Assembly (NCBI GenBank): GCA_902561155.1
Contig: CACEOY010000002.1
Coordinates: 62,001 to 126,000 of the forward strand
Direction of reading: 5' to 3'
DNA length: 64,000 bases
DNA from: an uncultured Pelagibacteraceae bacterium
GTDB lineage: Bacteria > Pseudomonadota > Alphaproteobacteria > Pelagibacterales > Pelagibacteraceae
Shown: in pieces, positions 8,886 through 21,268 of the stretch
Numbering within the stretch: position 1 is the stretch's first letter
How the letters are laid out: each line of letters opens with the position of its first letter
Position numbers and translations under genes: made by a program
The notes under the pieces: model-generated
The model's database searches: none
Seen by the model: the letters and a program-made list of their open reading frames with translations, nothing else
What the model was told of the DNA's origin: nothing

Positions 8886-8949
8886 AAATAAGGCTAAGAA
8901 TTTATCTATAAGACAAATTCATGACACAATCTAAAAGTAATGAAATGTT

Positions 8950-9630
8950 ATGGAACAAGATATTGCGTCCCAAGTAGTTGGTTTAGGAGGAAGTACAGAT
9001 TTTTCTTTATTAAGCCTATTTCTTAGAGCTGACTTTGTAGTGAAGTCAGTCATATTAATCTTAATTGCAGCATCAATTTATTCTTGGGCATTAATTTTTG
9101 ATAAATATAGATTATTCAAAAAGATAAACAATTCTATCTTAGACTTTGAAAATAAGTTTTGGAAAGCAAAATCAGCTGAAAGTTTTGATAATAATTTACC
9201 TGTTAAATCAAATGATCCAGCTATTTTAATATTTAGATCTGCAATGAATGAGTTAAGAAAGACACGATCCAAATCATCAGCTGTGCAACTTGCCAGGGTA
9301 GAGAGGGTTCTTGAAATTAATACAGATAATCAAATTAAGATCATAGAAAAGAATTTTACGTTTTTAGCTACTGTAGGTGCTACGGCTCCATTTATAGGTT
9401 TATTTGGAACTGTTTGGGGTATAATGAATTCTTTTCAATCAATAGCTATTTCTAGGAATACAAGTTTAGCAATTGTTGCCCCAGGTATCGCCGAAGCCTT
9501 ATTTGCAACAGCATTAGGTCTCTTGGCTGCAATCCCAGCAGTTATTGCTTATAACAAATTTAACAGCGATACAAAAAACTATACTGCACGTTTAGATAAT
9601 TTTTCTAAAAGATTTTTGTCTATAATTTAA
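8950..9630 (+). CDS. tolQ: Tol-Pal system proton channel subunit TolQ
   Basis: A 226-aa inner-membrane protein of the TolQ/ExbB family. With TolR it forms the proton channel energising outer-membrane constriction at division. Three membrane segments are visible, at about residues 30-50 (VILILIAASIYSWALIF), 135-160 (LATVGATAPFIGLFGTVWGI) and 170-200 (GIAEALFATALGLLAAIPAVIAY), the last two with the conserved Gly/Ala/Thr channel pattern. It heads the tolQ-tolR-tolA-tolB-pal-cpoB operon, with tolR 5 bases downstream. An in-frame stop shortly upstream fixes the start. Confidence 0.96.
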   Translation: MEQDIASQVVGLGGSTDFSLLSLFLRADFVVKSVILILIAASIYSWALIFDKYRLFKKINNSILDFENKFWKAKSAESFDNNLPVKSNDPAILIFRSAMNELRKTRSKSSAVQLARVERVLEINTDNQIKIIEKNFTFLATVGATAPFIGLFGTVWGIMNSFQSIAISRNTSLAIVAPGIAEALFATALGLLAAIPAVIAYNKFNSDTKNYTARLDNFSKRFLSII

Positions 9631-9635
9631 TAATC

Positions 9636-10049
9636 ATGGCATTTAATTTTAAACGCTCAAAAAACCAACCTATGAGCGAAATAAATGTGACACCCTTTGT
9701 TGATGTAATGCTAGTTTTATTAATTATATTTATGGTTACTGCGCCTTTGCTTACAGTAGGTGTGCAAGTAGATTTACCAGAGTCAGCGGCGGACTCATTG
9801 CCTGATGATCAAGAACCTCTTACATTATCAATAAACTCCAAGGGCGAAGTATTTATTCAGGAGCACAAAGTAAGCTATAATAAAATTATTCCAAAATTAT
9901 TAGCAATTGCAAAAAATAGGACTGATACAAGAATATACGTCAGGGGAGATAAAAATATTAACTATGGTCGGGTATTAGAGGTAATGGGAACGCTTTCTGG
10001 CGCAGGATTTTCTAAAGTTGCACTAATATCTGAACCATACAAAAATTAA
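9636..10049 (+). CDS. tolR: Tol-Pal system protein TolR
   Basis: A 137-aa TolR/ExbD-family protein with a short cytoplasmic N-terminus, a single membrane helix (about residues 21-41) and a periplasmic domain. D23 in NVTPFVDVMLVLL matches the proton-carrying aspartate of the family. The periplasmic part contains the LPESAADSLPDDQEPLTLSI and VRGDKNINYGRVLEVMGTL segments typical of TolR. It sits between tolQ and tolA with gaps of 5 and 7 bases. Confidence 0.96.
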   Translation: MAFNFKRSKNQPMSEINVTPFVDVMLVLLIIFMVTAPLLTVGVQVDLPESAADSLPDDQEPLTLSINSKGEVFIQEHKVSYNKIIPKLLAIAKNRTDTRIYVRGDKNINYGRVLEVMGTLSGAGFSKVALISEPYKN

Positions 10050-10056
10050 ATGTTGA

Positions 10057-10863
10057 ATGACCAAAAGTTTATTTTACTCAATAACATTTCACGCAATAAT
10101 GATAGTTCTGACAGCCCTATCATTACCATTTATGACTAGGGAACCTATATCTTTGCCCCCTATAGTATCAGTGGAACTAATACAAATAACAGATAAAACA
10201 AATATTCCATTTGCTCCAAAGGCAAGAAAAATTATAGATAAAGTTAAAAAAGAGGAAAAAAGGGTAGTATCCGAGCAAGCTCCTCCTTCAGCAAAAGCAA
10301 AGGAAAAACCAGACCGAATTCCATTGCCTGATGAGAAAAAAGAAAAAAAAGAAATTATTAAAAAAAAACAAAATCCAGAAGAAATTAAGCCACAGATTAG
10401 ACAGTCATCAGAATTTGAGAAGGAAGAATTAATTAATACCAATGAAATTGCTGCATTAATAGACAAGGCTAAAGAAGAGAGAGCTTTAAAAGAAATAGAA
10501 AACAAAAAGTTAACACAAAGTAATGTTAAAAATTCTTTTGCTACGGGATTGAGTCTTTCAGAGGAAGATGCCCTAAGAGCCCAGATATTCGGTTGTTGGA
10601 GTGTTCCGTTAGGTTTGCCATACGATAAAGATTTATTAGTAAGATTAAAATTAGAATTAAAAAAGGATGGAACAATACTTAAATCAGAAATAATTGATCA
10701 TCAGAGAATGAATATGCCAGGACAAAAATTTTATAAAATACTAGCTGAAAGCGCCTTAAGAGCTGTAAGACTGTGCCAACCATTGAAGGTGCCTCCTACA
10801 GGATATGAAAAATGGAAGAATATTCAATTAAACTTTGATCCAACTGAAATGTTGAAAGGATGA
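10057..10863 (+). CDS. tolA: Tol-Pal system protein TolA
   Basis: A 268-aa inner-membrane-anchored periplasm-spanning protein linking TolQR to TolB/Pal. It has an N-terminal anchor (about 3-24), a Pro-rich stretch, then a highly charged Lys/Glu region (about 58-150) expected to be extended or helical, and a C-terminal globular TolA/TonB-like domain (about 165-268) with [29 protein letters not shown] and [11 protein letters not shown]; the two cysteines could pair. Low overall conservation is normal for TolA, and the call leans on operon position plus the C-terminal domain. The tolB start is 4 bases downstream. Confidence 0.93.
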   Translation: MTKSLFYSITFHAIMIVLTALSLPFMTREPISLPPIVSVELIQITDKTNIPFAPKARKIIDKVKKEEKRVVSEQAPPSAKAKEKPDRIPLPDEKKEKKEIIKKKQNPEEIKPQIRQSSEFEKEELINTNEIAALIDKAKEERALKEIENKKLTQSNVKNSFATGLSLSEEDALRAQIFGCWSVPLGLPYDKDLLVRLKLELKKDGTILKSEIIDHQRMNMPGQKFYKILAESALRAVRLCQPLKVPPTGYEKWKNIQLNFDPTEMLKG

Positions 10864-10867
10864 ACAA

Positions 10868-12205
10868 ATGAAAAAAATAATTATTTTATTTTTTACGTAC
10901 CTTATTCTGCATTCTAACTTGAACGCATTAATCAAAGTCGATATCACTAGAGGAAATTTAGATCCATTACCTATTGCGGTTTCACCATTACATGTTGAAA
11001 GTGCATCCGAAAATTTAGAAAGTTTAGATACAAAAAAACTTGGACTAAATATTTCTTCAATAATTGAAAAGAATTTCAAATCTACCGGTCTGTTTAACCC
11101 TTTAAAAAGAGAGGCATTTGTTCAAAAGCCTGATATCGCTCACTTAAAACCTAGATTCGAAGATTGGAGATTAATAAAAGCTCAAGCATTAGTAACTGGA
11201 AAACTTTCGGTAAAAAATAACAAATTAAAAGTTGAATTTAGATTATGGGATTTGACTGCTTCTAAGGAAATGATAGCTTTATCATTTACTACAACACCAT
11301 CAAATTGGAGAAGAGTAGCCCATATTATTTCAGACAAAATATATGAGAGACTTACTGGAGAAGAAGGGTATTTTGATACAAGAATAATTTATGTTGCTGA
11401 AAGTGGTCCAAAAAATCAAAGAGTAAAGAAATTAGCTATAATGGATCAGGATGGTGCTAAAACTAAGTATCTAACTTTGGGAAATGAGTTAGTCTTGACC
11501 CCCAGATTTAATCCAAGCAATCAAATGGTGACATATCTTTCTTATTTTAGAAATTTACCGCGTGTATACCTTTTGGATATTGAAACTGGAAAACAAGAAG
11601 TAGTTGGAAATTTCCCAGGCATGACTTTTGCACCGAGATTTTCTCCAGATGGAAAAAAAATAATAATGAGTTTTGCTAAAGATGGTAATTCAGATATTTT
11701 CACAATGGATTTAGAAACCAGAAAAGTTGAGCGAATAACAGAGCATTCATCAATAGACACATCACCATCTTATTCACCCGATGGTAAATATATTTGTTTT
11801 AACTCTGATAGAAGCGGGCTCCAACAAATATATGTAATGAGAAGTGATGGCAGCAATGTAAAAAGAATTACTTTTGGAAATGGAATTTATGGAACGCCAG
11901 TCTGGTCACCAAGAGGGGATTTAATTGCTTTTACAAAAGTAAGAAAAGGAAAATTTTATATTGGTGTAATGAGATCAGACGGGACTGGGGAAAGATTATT
12001 AACTGAAAATTTTTATCAAGAGGCTCCATCCTGGTCTCCAAATGGAAGAGTATTAGTTTTTTACCGGGAAACAAAATCCGGGGCTCAAGGAAAAGGGTTT
12101 AGCGCTAAATTATGGTCTATCGATATCACAGGTTATAATGAGAGAAAAATTAAGACGGAAACTGATGCTTCAGACCCATCTTGGTCTTCATTGTTATCAA
12201 AGTGA
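10868..12205 (+). CDS. tolB: Tol-Pal system periplasmic beta-propeller protein TolB
   Basis: A 445-aa periplasmic protein that binds Pal and is released by TolA. A Sec signal peptide covers about residues 1-20. The N-terminal domain runs to about 165 ([15 protein letters not shown], then [21 protein letters not shown]), and the rest is a six-bladed WD40-like propeller with repeats such as [24 protein letters not shown] and WSPNGRVL. It lies between tolA and pal, with 76 non-coding bases before pal that may hold a separate promoter. Confidence 0.97.
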   Translation: MKKIIILFFTYLILHSNLNALIKVDITRGNLDPLPIAVSPLHVESASENLESLDTKKLGLNISSIIEKNFKSTGLFNPLKREAFVQKPDIAHLKPRFEDWRLIKAQALVTGKLSVKNNKLKVEFRLWDLTASKEMIALSFTTTPSNWRRVAHIISDKIYERLTGEEGYFDTRIIYVAESGPKNQRVKKLAIMDQDGAKTKYLTLGNELVLTPRFNPSNQMVTYLSYFRNLPRVYLLDIETGKQEVVGNFPGMTFAPRFSPDGKKIIMSFAKDGNSDIFTMDLETRKVERITEHSSIDTSPSYSPDGKYICFNSDRSGLQQIYVMRSDGSNVKRITFGNGIYGTPVWSPRGDLIAFTKVRKGKFYIGVMRSDGTGERLLTENFYQEAPSWSPNGRVLVFYRETKSGAQGKGFSAKLWSIDITGYNERKIKTETDASDPSWSSLLSK

Positions 12206-12281
12206 GGTATTTACTGTGTAATTAAGGCTTGAATAATGCTAGATAATTTGAAATATTGTCGACAACAACTTAGGGGATACT

Positions 12282-12755
12282 ATGAAATTTAACAAAAATT
12301 TAAGAAACATATTTTTAATTCTTTTTGCAACACTTGCATTAAGCGCATGTTCAACTGCAAAAAAATCGCAGACTTCAGGAGACGTTTACACTGGATCAGA
12401 TACAGTTGAATATTTAGCTAGCGGTGTTAAGGACAGAGTGTTTTTTGCTACAAATAAATCATCATTAACTTCTGCTTCAAGAGAAACTTTAAGAAAACAA
12501 GCAACATATTTAAGAAAAAACAAAAAGCTTAACGTTACTGTTGAAGGACACGCGGATGAAAGAGGCACGAGAGAATTCAACTTGGCTCTAGGAGAAAGAA
12601 GAGCTAATGCAGTTAAAGATTATTTAATGACTTATGGTATTTCTGGAAAAAGAATTTCAGTAATAAGCTATGGTAAAGAAAGACCTGTAAACTCAGAGTC
12701 TACACCATTAGCATGGTCGCAAAACAGAAGATCAGTAACTGTTAAAGTAAAATAA
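12282..12755 (+). CDS. pal: Peptidoglycan-associated lipoprotein Pal
   Basis: A 157-aa outer-membrane lipoprotein. The signal peptide ends in lipobox LALSAC, with C23 the predicted lipidated residue. The OmpA-like peptidoglycan-binding domain covers about 50-155: VFFATNKSSLTSASRETL, the VEGHADERGTREFNLALGERRA motif with the diaminopimelate-binding Asp/Arg pair, and ISYGKERP. The Asp+2 avoidance signal is absent (Ser follows Cys), consistent with outer-membrane sorting. It has a possible SD-like purine run (AGGGGA) upstream and is followed by a strong terminator at 12774-12808. Confidence 0.97.
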   Translation: MKFNKNLRNIFLILFATLALSACSTAKKSQTSGDVYTGSDTVEYLASGVKDRVFFATNKSSLTSASRETLRKQATYLRKNKKLNVTVEGHADERGTREFNLALGERRANAVKDYLMTYGISGKRISVISYGKERPVNSESTPLAWSQNRRSVTVKVK

Positions 12756-12773
12756 CCTTTATAATAATTATTT

Positions 12774-12808
12774 AAAGACCCTTTGATTTATCAAAGGGTC
12801 TTTTTTTT
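12774..12808 (+). terminator. Intrinsic terminator after pal
   Basis: A 13-bp perfect stem (12774-12786 with 12791-12803) containing GACCCTTTG/CAAAGGGTC closes a TTTA loop and runs into eight consecutive T at 12801-12808. This is a canonical rho-independent terminator, one of only two clear ones in the window. It should limit or partly attenuate transcription from tolQRAB-pal into cpoB, whose start is 28 bases downstream. Confidence 0.93.
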
Positions 12809-12835
12809 GCCATTATGTATAATTAAAAAAACAAT

Positions 12836-13789
12836 ATGGGTATTTTCAAAAATAAATATTTATCTTTAATAATAGCGTCATCTTTACTTAACTTTAATAT
12901 TTTGTACTCAGACGAAAAAGTTGATGCTATTATCGATCAAATACAGGTTATCTCTCAAGATTTAAAAACACTTGAAAAAGCATTCTACAAAAACTCGGAT
13001 ATAATTGATAAAAATAAAACTACAAATGTTAATAATTTAAATGAAGATGTTCTTACAAAACACCTTCTTCGTCTAAATGAAATAGAGGAACAATTCAGAC
13101 AATTAACTAATAAATTTGAAGAGGTAAATTTTAAAATGGATAAGCTATCTACAAGAGTAACCAAGATGCAGTCTGATAATCAGATGAGATTTTCCGATTT
13201 AGAAAATACTGATCCAAAACAAAATAAAGATAAAAAAAAAGCTAAATTACCTGGAACTAGTAAACCCCAAGATTTTGGCGCCACACCTGGTTATTCATCA
13301 TCAAACTTACCAAAAGAGCAGGAAACAAATTCAATTGGAACCACTGCGGCAGTAACTACAACTGAAGCAGAAAGATCAGAGTCTTTACTACCAAATAAAT
13401 CTCCTAAAGAACAATATGAGTTTGCGATAAGTTTTATGAAAATTGGTGATTATGAAACTGCTGAATTTGCTTTAAAAGAATTTATAGACAATAATAAAGA
13501 TCATGATTTAGCTGGTAGTGCACAATATTGGTATGGTGAAACTTTCAGAATTAGACAATTATATTCTGATGCAGCAACTGCATATTTAGATGGATATCAA
13601 AACTATCCAAAAAGCGATAAAGCCCCAGACAATCTTTTAAAATTAGGAATTACCATGGTTCAACTCGGTGAAAAAGAGCAAGGTTGCACGATGATAACAG
13701 GGATTAAAAAACAATATCCAAAAGCAAGTAAGTCTGTGCTACAAAAAGCTCAATATGAGCAAAAAAAATTCAATTGTTCTAAAACATAA
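12836..13789 (+). CDS. cpoB: Cell division coordinator CpoB (YbgF), TPR protein
   Basis: A 317-aa secreted protein, the usual last member of the tol-pal cluster, coordinating peptidoglycan synthesis with outer-membrane constriction in E. coli. A signal peptide is at about 1-25. A coiled-coil trimerisation region (about 75-122, LLRLNEIEEQFRQL and following) precedes a low-complexity Pro/Ser/Thr linker and three TPR units from about 190 (PKEQYEFAISFMKIGDYETAE, AQYWYGETFRIRQLYSDAA, PDNLLKLGITMVQLGEKEQG). Its 3' end overlaps the tilS frame by 35 bases. Confidence 0.9.
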   Translation: MGIFKNKYLSLIIASSLLNFNILYSDEKVDAIIDQIQVISQDLKTLEKAFYKNSDIIDKNKTTNVNNLNEDVLTKHLLRLNEIEEQFRQLTNKFEEVNFKMDKLSTRVTKMQSDNQMRFSDLENTDPKQNKDKKKAKLPGTSKPQDFGATPGYSSSNLPKEQETNSIGTTAAVTTTEAERSESLLPNKSPKEQYEFAISFMKIGDYETAEFALKEFIDNNKDHDLAGSAQYWYGETFRIRQLYSDAATAYLDGYQNYPKSDKAPDNLLKLGITMVQLGEKEQGCTMITGIKKQYPKASKSVLQKAQYEQKKFNCSKT

Positions 13790-14777
13790 AGACTGCTTTT
13801 TAAATTCTAAGCAATTATCAGAAATTTATTCAGATTTTAAAAAAAAAATTTTAAAGCTCAAAGCTAGAAAGTTATTGGTTGCAGTTTCAGGAGGTTCAGA
13901 CAGCTTAGCACTTACAGCAATGTGTAGGGCAATGCATTCAAATTACAAAAAAATAAAATTTTACTACGTACACATAAATCACGGGATAAGAAAGAAATCA
14001 CATTTAGAGTCAAAAAAAGTCAAAAATATTTTAAAAAAACAAAATATTTCATTAAAGGTTATAAATAATAAAAAAAAAATAATTAAAAATATCCAACACA
14101 ACGCTCGTAAAATAAGATATTCACTTTTAAACAAAGAGTGTAAAAAAAAGAAAATTAAATTTATACTAACAGGACATCATAAAGATGATCAAATTGAGAC
14201 TTTTTTAATAAGGCTCTCTAGAGGTAGTGGAGTTCAAGGTTTATCAGCTATGAGCGCTACATCCCATTTTAACAATGAAATAAAAATTTTTAGACCATTT
14301 CTTTCCGAAAATAAAAAAAATTTGATTTTCATATCAAAAAAAATATTTGGTACATATATTAAAGATCCAAGTAACAATAATAAGAAATTTTTAAGGTCAA
14401 ATGTTAGAAAACTTTTACCAATATTATCAAGACATGGGATAAAAAGTGATCAAATTTTAAGATCAATTAACAATTTGAAATCTTCTAGTAAAACATTAAA
14501 CATCTATTTTAAGGAGATATTAAAAAAAATCGTTGATAGAAAAGGTAAAAAAATTTATATCAAAAAAAATGAACTTTTTTCTTTAAATGAAGAGCTTCAA
14601 TTGAGAGTTTTAGGATTTGTAATAAGATCTTTAAATAAATCAGACTATCCGCCAAGGTCCAAAAAGATATTCACTGCCCTAAAATACTTAAATTCTGCTA
14701 AAGAAGTAAAACATCATCTTGGAGGTTGTTTGCTCAAAAGTAGAAATAAATACATATATGTTGAAAAATCATTATAA
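13755..14777 (+). CDS. tilS: tRNA(Ile)-lysidine synthetase
   Basis: A 340-aa PP-loop ATPase that converts C34 of tRNA-Ile(CAU) to lysidine so that it reads AUA, an essential reaction in bacteria. The PP-loop SGGSDS is at residues 45-50 and is followed by the VHINHGIRKKS and FILTGHHKDDQIETFLIRLSRGSG motifs. The C-terminal domain is short compared with E. coli TilS. The next Met codon lies after the PP-loop, so the start must be at or near 13755, producing a 35-base overlap with cpoB. AUA codons are common in such AT-rich DNA, making this enzyme important here. Confidence 0.93.
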   Translation: MSKKNSIVLKHKDCFLNSKQLSEIYSDFKKKILKLKARKLLVAVSGGSDSLALTAMCRAMHSNYKKIKFYYVHINHGIRKKSHLESKKVKNILKKQNISLKVINNKKKIIKNIQHNARKIRYSLLNKECKKKKIKFILTGHHKDDQIETFLIRLSRGSGVQGLSAMSATSHFNNEIKIFRPFLSENKKNLIFISKKIFGTYIKDPSNNNKKFLRSNVRKLLPILSRHGIKSDQILRSINNLKSSSKTLNIYFKEILKKIVDRKGKKIYIKKNELFSLNEELQLRVLGFVIRSLNKSDYPPRSKKIFTALKYLNSAKEVKHHLGGCLLKSRNKYIYVEKSL

Positions 14778-14871
14778 TTATAGGATTTAATTAAGTTATT
14801 TTGCCATATTTACAACTATATTCTTTTCAAATATTACTTGTTTATTATAAAAAAATACTTATTTAACAATT

Positions 14872-16767
14872 ATGAATTTTAAAAATCTTTTAATGTGGGC
14901 AATAATAATTTTCCTATCAATAGGATTATTTAATATGTTCCAGGATCCTGAAAAAATTAGCTCTAACAATAATAAAATGGCTTTTTCAAAATTTTTGACA
15001 GAAGTAGATGCGGGAAGAGTTGTTGAAGTTGAAATTCAAGGAAATAATATTGCAGGTGTATTAGCTGACGGAAATAATTTTACCACTTTCTCACCGAATT
15101 ACCCAAACCTAGTTGAAAAATTATCTGACAAAGGAGTAAGTATTACTGCTTCTCCAAAGGAAGATAAAATGCCTTCTTTATTAGGAATACTTTTATCATG
15201 GTTCCCAATGTTATTATTAATTGGAGTATGGATTTTTTTCATGCGACAAATGCAAGGTGGAAAAGGTGGAGCTATGGGATTTGGAAGATCGAAAGCAAAG
15301 TTGTTAAATGAAGCTACTGGTAAAGTTACTTTTAACGATGTTGCCGGAGTTGAGGAAGCAAAAGAGGAAGTAGAGGAAATAGTTGAATTTTTAAGAGATC
15401 CTAAAAAATTTAGTAGACTTGGTGGAAAAATTCCAAAGGGCGCTTTATTAATTGGACCTCCTGGTACAGGAAAAACTTTATTGGCAAAAGCTATAGCAGG
15501 TGAAGCTAATGTTCCATTTTTTTCCATATCAGGTTCCGACTTTGTTGAAATGTTTGTGGGTGTTGGCGCTTCTAGAGTCAGAGACATGTTTGAACAAGGT
15601 AAAAAAAACTCACCATGTATAATATTTATAGATGAAATTGATGCTGTAGGTAGAAGTAGAGGCGCGGGACTTGGTGGAGGTAATGATGAAAGAGAGCAAA
15701 CTTTAAATCAGTTATTAGTTGAAATGGACGGCTTTGACACAAATGAGGGAATAATTTTAATTGCTGCTACTAATAGACCAGATGTTCTCGATCCTGCGTT
15801 ATTAAGACCAGGAAGATTTGATAGACAAGTAGTTGTAGGTAATCCAGACATTATAGGTAGAGAAGCTATTTTAAAAGTTCACATTAAAAAAATTAATACT
15901 GGACCGGATGTAAAATTAAGAACAATAGCTAGAGGAACACCAGGTTTTTCAGGCGCAGACTTAGCAAATTTAGTTAATGAAGCAGCTCTTTTAGCAGCGA
16001 GAAAAAATAAAAGAGTAGTAACCATGTCAGATGTAGAAGACGCCAAAGATAAAGTAATGATGGGTGCTGAGAGAAGATCAATGGTTATGAGCGAAGATGA
16101 GAAAAAATTAACTGCATATCATGAGGGCGGTCATGCTATAGTTGCTTTAAACGAAAAAGCTTCTGATCCCATTCACAAAGCTACAATAATTCCTAGAGGA
16201 AGAGCATTAGGAATGGTAATGAGATTACCTGAAAGAGACCAACTATCAGTTACTAGAGAAAAAATGCATTCAGACATTGCTGTTGCAATGGGTGGAAGAA
16301 TTGCTGAGGAAATTATTTTTGGTCATGATAAAGTTACTTCTGGTGCTTCGTCTGACATTGACATGGTAACAAAAATGGCAAAAAATATGGTTACAAAATA
16401 CGGGATGAGTGCAGAATTAGGTACAATTGCATATGGAGAAAATGAGGAAGAAGTTTTTTTAGGTAGATCAGTTACCAAGCAACAGAATATGTCAGAGGAA
16501 ACTGCAAGAAAAGTTGATTCCGAAGTTAAAAAGATAGTTGACAAAGGATATGAAAGAGCAAGAGCAGTTCTTACAGAAAAAATTGATGATCTCCACAAAA
16601 TCGCAAAAGCATTGTTAATTTATGAGACTTTATCTGGAGACGAAATAAGAGATTTAATTTTAAAAGATAAGAAACCAACAAGATCATTTGAGAGCGATTC
16701 AAAAGAGGATACTAAGGAAACTTCAGCTCTAGGAACAATAGGTTTAAAACCGAAGCCTGTAGTTTAA
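14872..16767 (+). CDS. ftsH: ATP-dependent zinc metalloprotease FtsH
   Basis: A 631-aa membrane-anchored AAA+ protease degrading membrane proteins and regulators such as sigma-32. There are two membrane helices (about 5-22 and 104-124) around a periplasmic domain, then an AAA+ module: Walker A GPPGTGKT at 195-202, Walker [10 protein letters not shown] at about 250-258, the SRH with RPGRFDR at about 312-318, and the zinc-protease motif HEGGH at 417-421. A 94-base AT-rich gap upstream likely carries its promoter. An rpoH gene for its possible substrate is at 21269-22171. Confidence 0.98.
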   Translation: MNFKNLLMWAIIIFLSIGLFNMFQDPEKISSNNNKMAFSKFLTEVDAGRVVEVEIQGNNIAGVLADGNNFTTFSPNYPNLVEKLSDKGVSITASPKEDKMPSLLGILLSWFPMLLLIGVWIFFMRQMQGGKGGAMGFGRSKAKLLNEATGKVTFNDVAGVEEAKEEVEEIVEFLRDPKKFSRLGGKIPKGALLIGPPGTGKTLLAKAIAGEANVPFFSISGSDFVEMFVGVGASRVRDMFEQGKKNSPCIIFIDEIDAVGRSRGAGLGGGNDEREQTLNQLLVEMDGFDTNEGIILIAATNRPDVLDPALLRPGRFDRQVVVGNPDIIGREAILKVHIKKINTGPDVKLRTIARGTPGFSGADLANLVNEAALLAARKNKRVVTMSDVEDAKDKVMMGAERRSMVMSEDEKKLTAYHEGGHAIVALNEKASDPIHKATIIPRGRALGMVMRLPERDQLSVTREKMHSDIAVAMGGRIAEEIIFGHDKVTSGASSDIDMVTKMAKNMVTKYGMSAELGTIAYGENEEEVFLGRSVTKQQNMSEETARKVDSEVKKIVDKGYERARAVLTEKIDDLHKIAKALLIYETLSGDEIRDLILKDKKPTRSFESDSKEDTKETSALGTIGLKPKPVV

Positions 16768-16770
16768 CTA

Positions 16771-17832
16771 ATGATCAAATATTACACTAGAGCGTGTAAT
16801 TTCAAATACGGATTAATAGCAAAACACTCAATACAAGCTAAAAAAGCTTTACCATTATGCGGTAACAAATATATATCTTTTGACCAAGTAGAGATAATTA
16901 CTAGAGGAAAAAAAAAAATTTTCTCTAAAGTTATAAATTTAAAAAAAATTAACACTCTTAGTCGTGTCTTAAGGAACAAAGTTCGCAAGGATTTAAAGAA
17001 TATAACCTCGAAGAGAAAAAACTTTCTTCATTTTATTGATTTTGATAAACCTTCCATAATGGGAATACTTAATCTAACTCCTGACAGTTTTTCCGATGGT
17101 GGTAAATTTAATAAAAATAGCAAATCTCTTAAACATATTGCTGAGATGATATTATCAGGAGCAGACATTATAGATGTAGGAGGAGAATCTACTAGACCAG
17201 GTTCAAAAACTGTTCCACAAGATATTGAGTGGAAAAGGGTAAAGTTTGTAATAAGCAAATTTAAAAAAAGATATAAAAAAACATGTCTTTCACTCGATAC
17301 AAGAAAATCTGATCTAATGATCAAAAGTATTAAACATGGAGTTGATTTAATTAATGATGTTTCTGGTTTTAACTACGACCCAAATTCTTTGCAAAAATTA
17401 AAAAAATATAACGTCGCAAAAGTTCTTCACCATATGAAAGGTACACCAAATTCTATGCAAAAAAATCCAAATTATAAAAATGTGTTATTGGATATTTATG
17501 ATTTTTTTGAAACAAGTATTAGTAAGAGATTTGACAATAAAAAAATTGTTTTAGACCCCGGAATAGGTTTTGGTAAAAATTTGAAACATAATTTGACTTT
17601 AATTTCCAAAGTATCTTTGTTTCATAGTCTTGGCTTTCCGATATTGGTCGGTACTTCAAGAAAAAGATTTATCAATCAAATATCTGGAAAATATGATAGC
17701 AAAGATAGAACTGGTGGTACAATAGCGTCAGTTCTTTTTTTACTATCTCAAGGAGTACAAATTTTTAGAGTTCATAACGTAAAAGAGGTTAAACAAGGAA
17801 TTTTAGTTTTTAAAAAGATTTTATCGAATTAA
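16771..17832 (+). CDS. folP: Dihydropteroate synthase with N-terminal extension
   Basis: A 353-aa dihydropteroate synthase, joining p-aminobenzoate to dihydropterin pyrophosphate in folate synthesis. The TIM-barrel domain starts near residue 95: IMGILNLTPDSFSDGG (97-111), then DIIDVGGESTRPGS, and near the C-terminus GTSRKRFI. The enzyme is usually about 280 aa; the extra ~90 basic N-terminal residues resemble extensions on other alphaproteobacterial FolP proteins, with unknown role. The start is 3 bases after ftsH and its last base overlaps the glmM ATG. Confidence 0.94.
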   Translation: MIKYYTRACNFKYGLIAKHSIQAKKALPLCGNKYISFDQVEIITRGKKKIFSKVINLKKINTLSRVLRNKVRKDLKNITSKRKNFLHFIDFDKPSIMGILNLTPDSFSDGGKFNKNSKSLKHIAEMILSGADIIDVGGESTRPGSKTVPQDIEWKRVKFVISKFKKRYKKTCLSLDTRKSDLMIKSIKHGVDLINDVSGFNYDPNSLQKLKKYNVAKVLHHMKGTPNSMQKNPNYKNVLLDIYDFFETSISKRFDNKKIVLDPGIGFGKNLKHNLTLISKVSLFHSLGFPILVGTSRKRFINQISGKYDSKDRTGGTIASVLFLLSQGVQIFRVHNVKEVKQGILVFKKILSN

Positions 17833-19163
17833 TGAAAAATAAGTATTTTGGTACAGATGGCATTAGAGGAACTGTTAATAAGGGGAATATAACAGGTGAA
17901 AAATTTTTTAAGTTTGGTTTAGCATCCGGTACATATTTTAAAAATCAAAAAAGATCTAAACAAGTTGCGATTATAGCTAAAGATACAAGATTATCAGGCT
18001 ATACTTTAGAGCCCGCTTTAGTATCAGGATTAGTTTCTGGAGGTATGCATGTATTTACCTTAGGTCCTTTACCAACTAATGGACTTGCCATGTTAACAAA
18101 ATCTATGAGAGCTAACATGGGCATTATGATAACAGCTTCACACAATCCCTTTTATGATAATGGTTTAAAATTATTTGGACCTGATGGAATGAAACTATCG
18201 GATAAAATAGAAAAAAAAATTGAAAAATTAATTGATACAAAAAATGCCAAACAACTTACAAATCCAAAATTACTAGGTAGGGTAAAAAGATTAGAAGATG
18301 GAAATGAAAAGTATATAAAAATCCTTAAAAATAATTTTCCAAAAAACTTTAATTTAAAAGGAACTAAAATAGTTTTAGATTGTGCTAATGGGGCTTGCTA
18401 TAAAGCTGCACCTAAGCTTTTAAAAGAACTTGGAGCAAAAGTATTTTCCATCGGAATTGAACCTGACGGTTTAAACATAAATGAAAAATGTGGATCTACT
18501 TATCCGTCAAAAATTAAATCAGCTGTAAAAAAGCTCAAAGCGAATGTTGGCATTTCATTTGATGGTGATGCTGACAGAATAATTATGTGTGATGAGAAGG
18601 GAAAAATTATTGACGGGGACCAAATAATTGCAATGTTAGCAAGACGATGGAAGTCTAAAAGAATTTTAAAAGGTGGAGTAGTGGGGACGTTAATGTCGAA
18701 TTATGGACTAGAAAAATTTTTAAAAGATCAAAAAATAAAATTCATAAGATCTAAAGTAGGAGACAGGTATGTAAAAGAAAAAATGAAAAAACTTAACTTC
18801 AATTTAGGTGGAGAGCAATCTGGACATATTATTTTGGGTAAGTTTGCAACCACTGGCGATGGTTTACTTGTTGCGCTTGAAGTTTTATTTTCTTTACGAA
18901 AAGGAAAAAAAGCAAGTGACTTACTTGATGTGTTTAAACCGCTACCACAAATTTTGGAGAATGTAATTGTAAAAGACAAGAGTATAATTAAAGAGCCTAA
19001 ATGTAAAAAAGCTATAAAAAAAGCAAATAAATTAATGGGCAAAAAAGGAAGAATTTTGGTCAGAAAATCTGGCACAGAACCAAAGATAAGAATAATGGCA
19101 GAATCATATGATAAAAGTTTAATTATAGGATGTATTAAAATAATAAAAAATTCGATAAAATAA
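17832..19163 (+). CDS. glmM: Phosphoglucosamine mutase
   Basis: A 443-aa alpha-D-phosphohexomutase interconverting glucosamine 6-phosphate and 1-phosphate for peptidoglycan and LPS precursor synthesis. The N-terminal YFGTDGIRG, the phosphoserine loop TASHNP with S103, the metal loop DGDADR (about 245-250), the sugar-binding GGEQSGH (about 332-338) and the phosphate-binding RKSGTEPKIRIMAE near the C-terminus are all present. It follows folP with a one-base overlap (TAATG), as in the common ftsH-folP-glmM order. thiD begins immediately after the stop in the same reading frame. Confidence 0.97.
   Translation: MKNKYFGTDGIRGTVNKGNITGEKFFKFGLASGTYFKNQKRSKQVAIIAKDTRLSGYTLEPALVSGLVSGGMHVFTLGPLPTNGLAMLTKSMRANMGIMITASHNPFYDNGLKLFGPDGMKLSDKIEKKIEKLIDTKNAKQLTNPKLLGRVKRLEDGNEKYIKILKNNFPKNFNLKGTKIVLDCANGACYKAAPKLLKELGAKVFSIGIEPDGLNINEKCGSTYPSKIKSAVKKLKANVGISFDGDADRIIMCDEKGKIIDGDQIIAMLARRWKSKRILKGGVVGTLMSNYGLEKFLKDQKIKFIRSKVGDRYVKEKMKKLNFNLGGEQSGHIILGKFATTGDGLLVALEVLFSLRKGKKASDLLDVFKPLPQILENVIVKDKSIIKEPKCKKAIKKANKLMGKKGRILVRKSGTEPKIRIMAESYDKSLIIGCIKIIKNSIK

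Positions 19164-21268
<2,105 letters not shown>

Noticed and set aside
8921-8980. Short frame MTQSKSNEML... between the RuvC-like gene and tolQ
   Set aside because: It has 19 codons, overlaps the tolQ start out of frame, and shows no resemblance to ybgC or ruvA.
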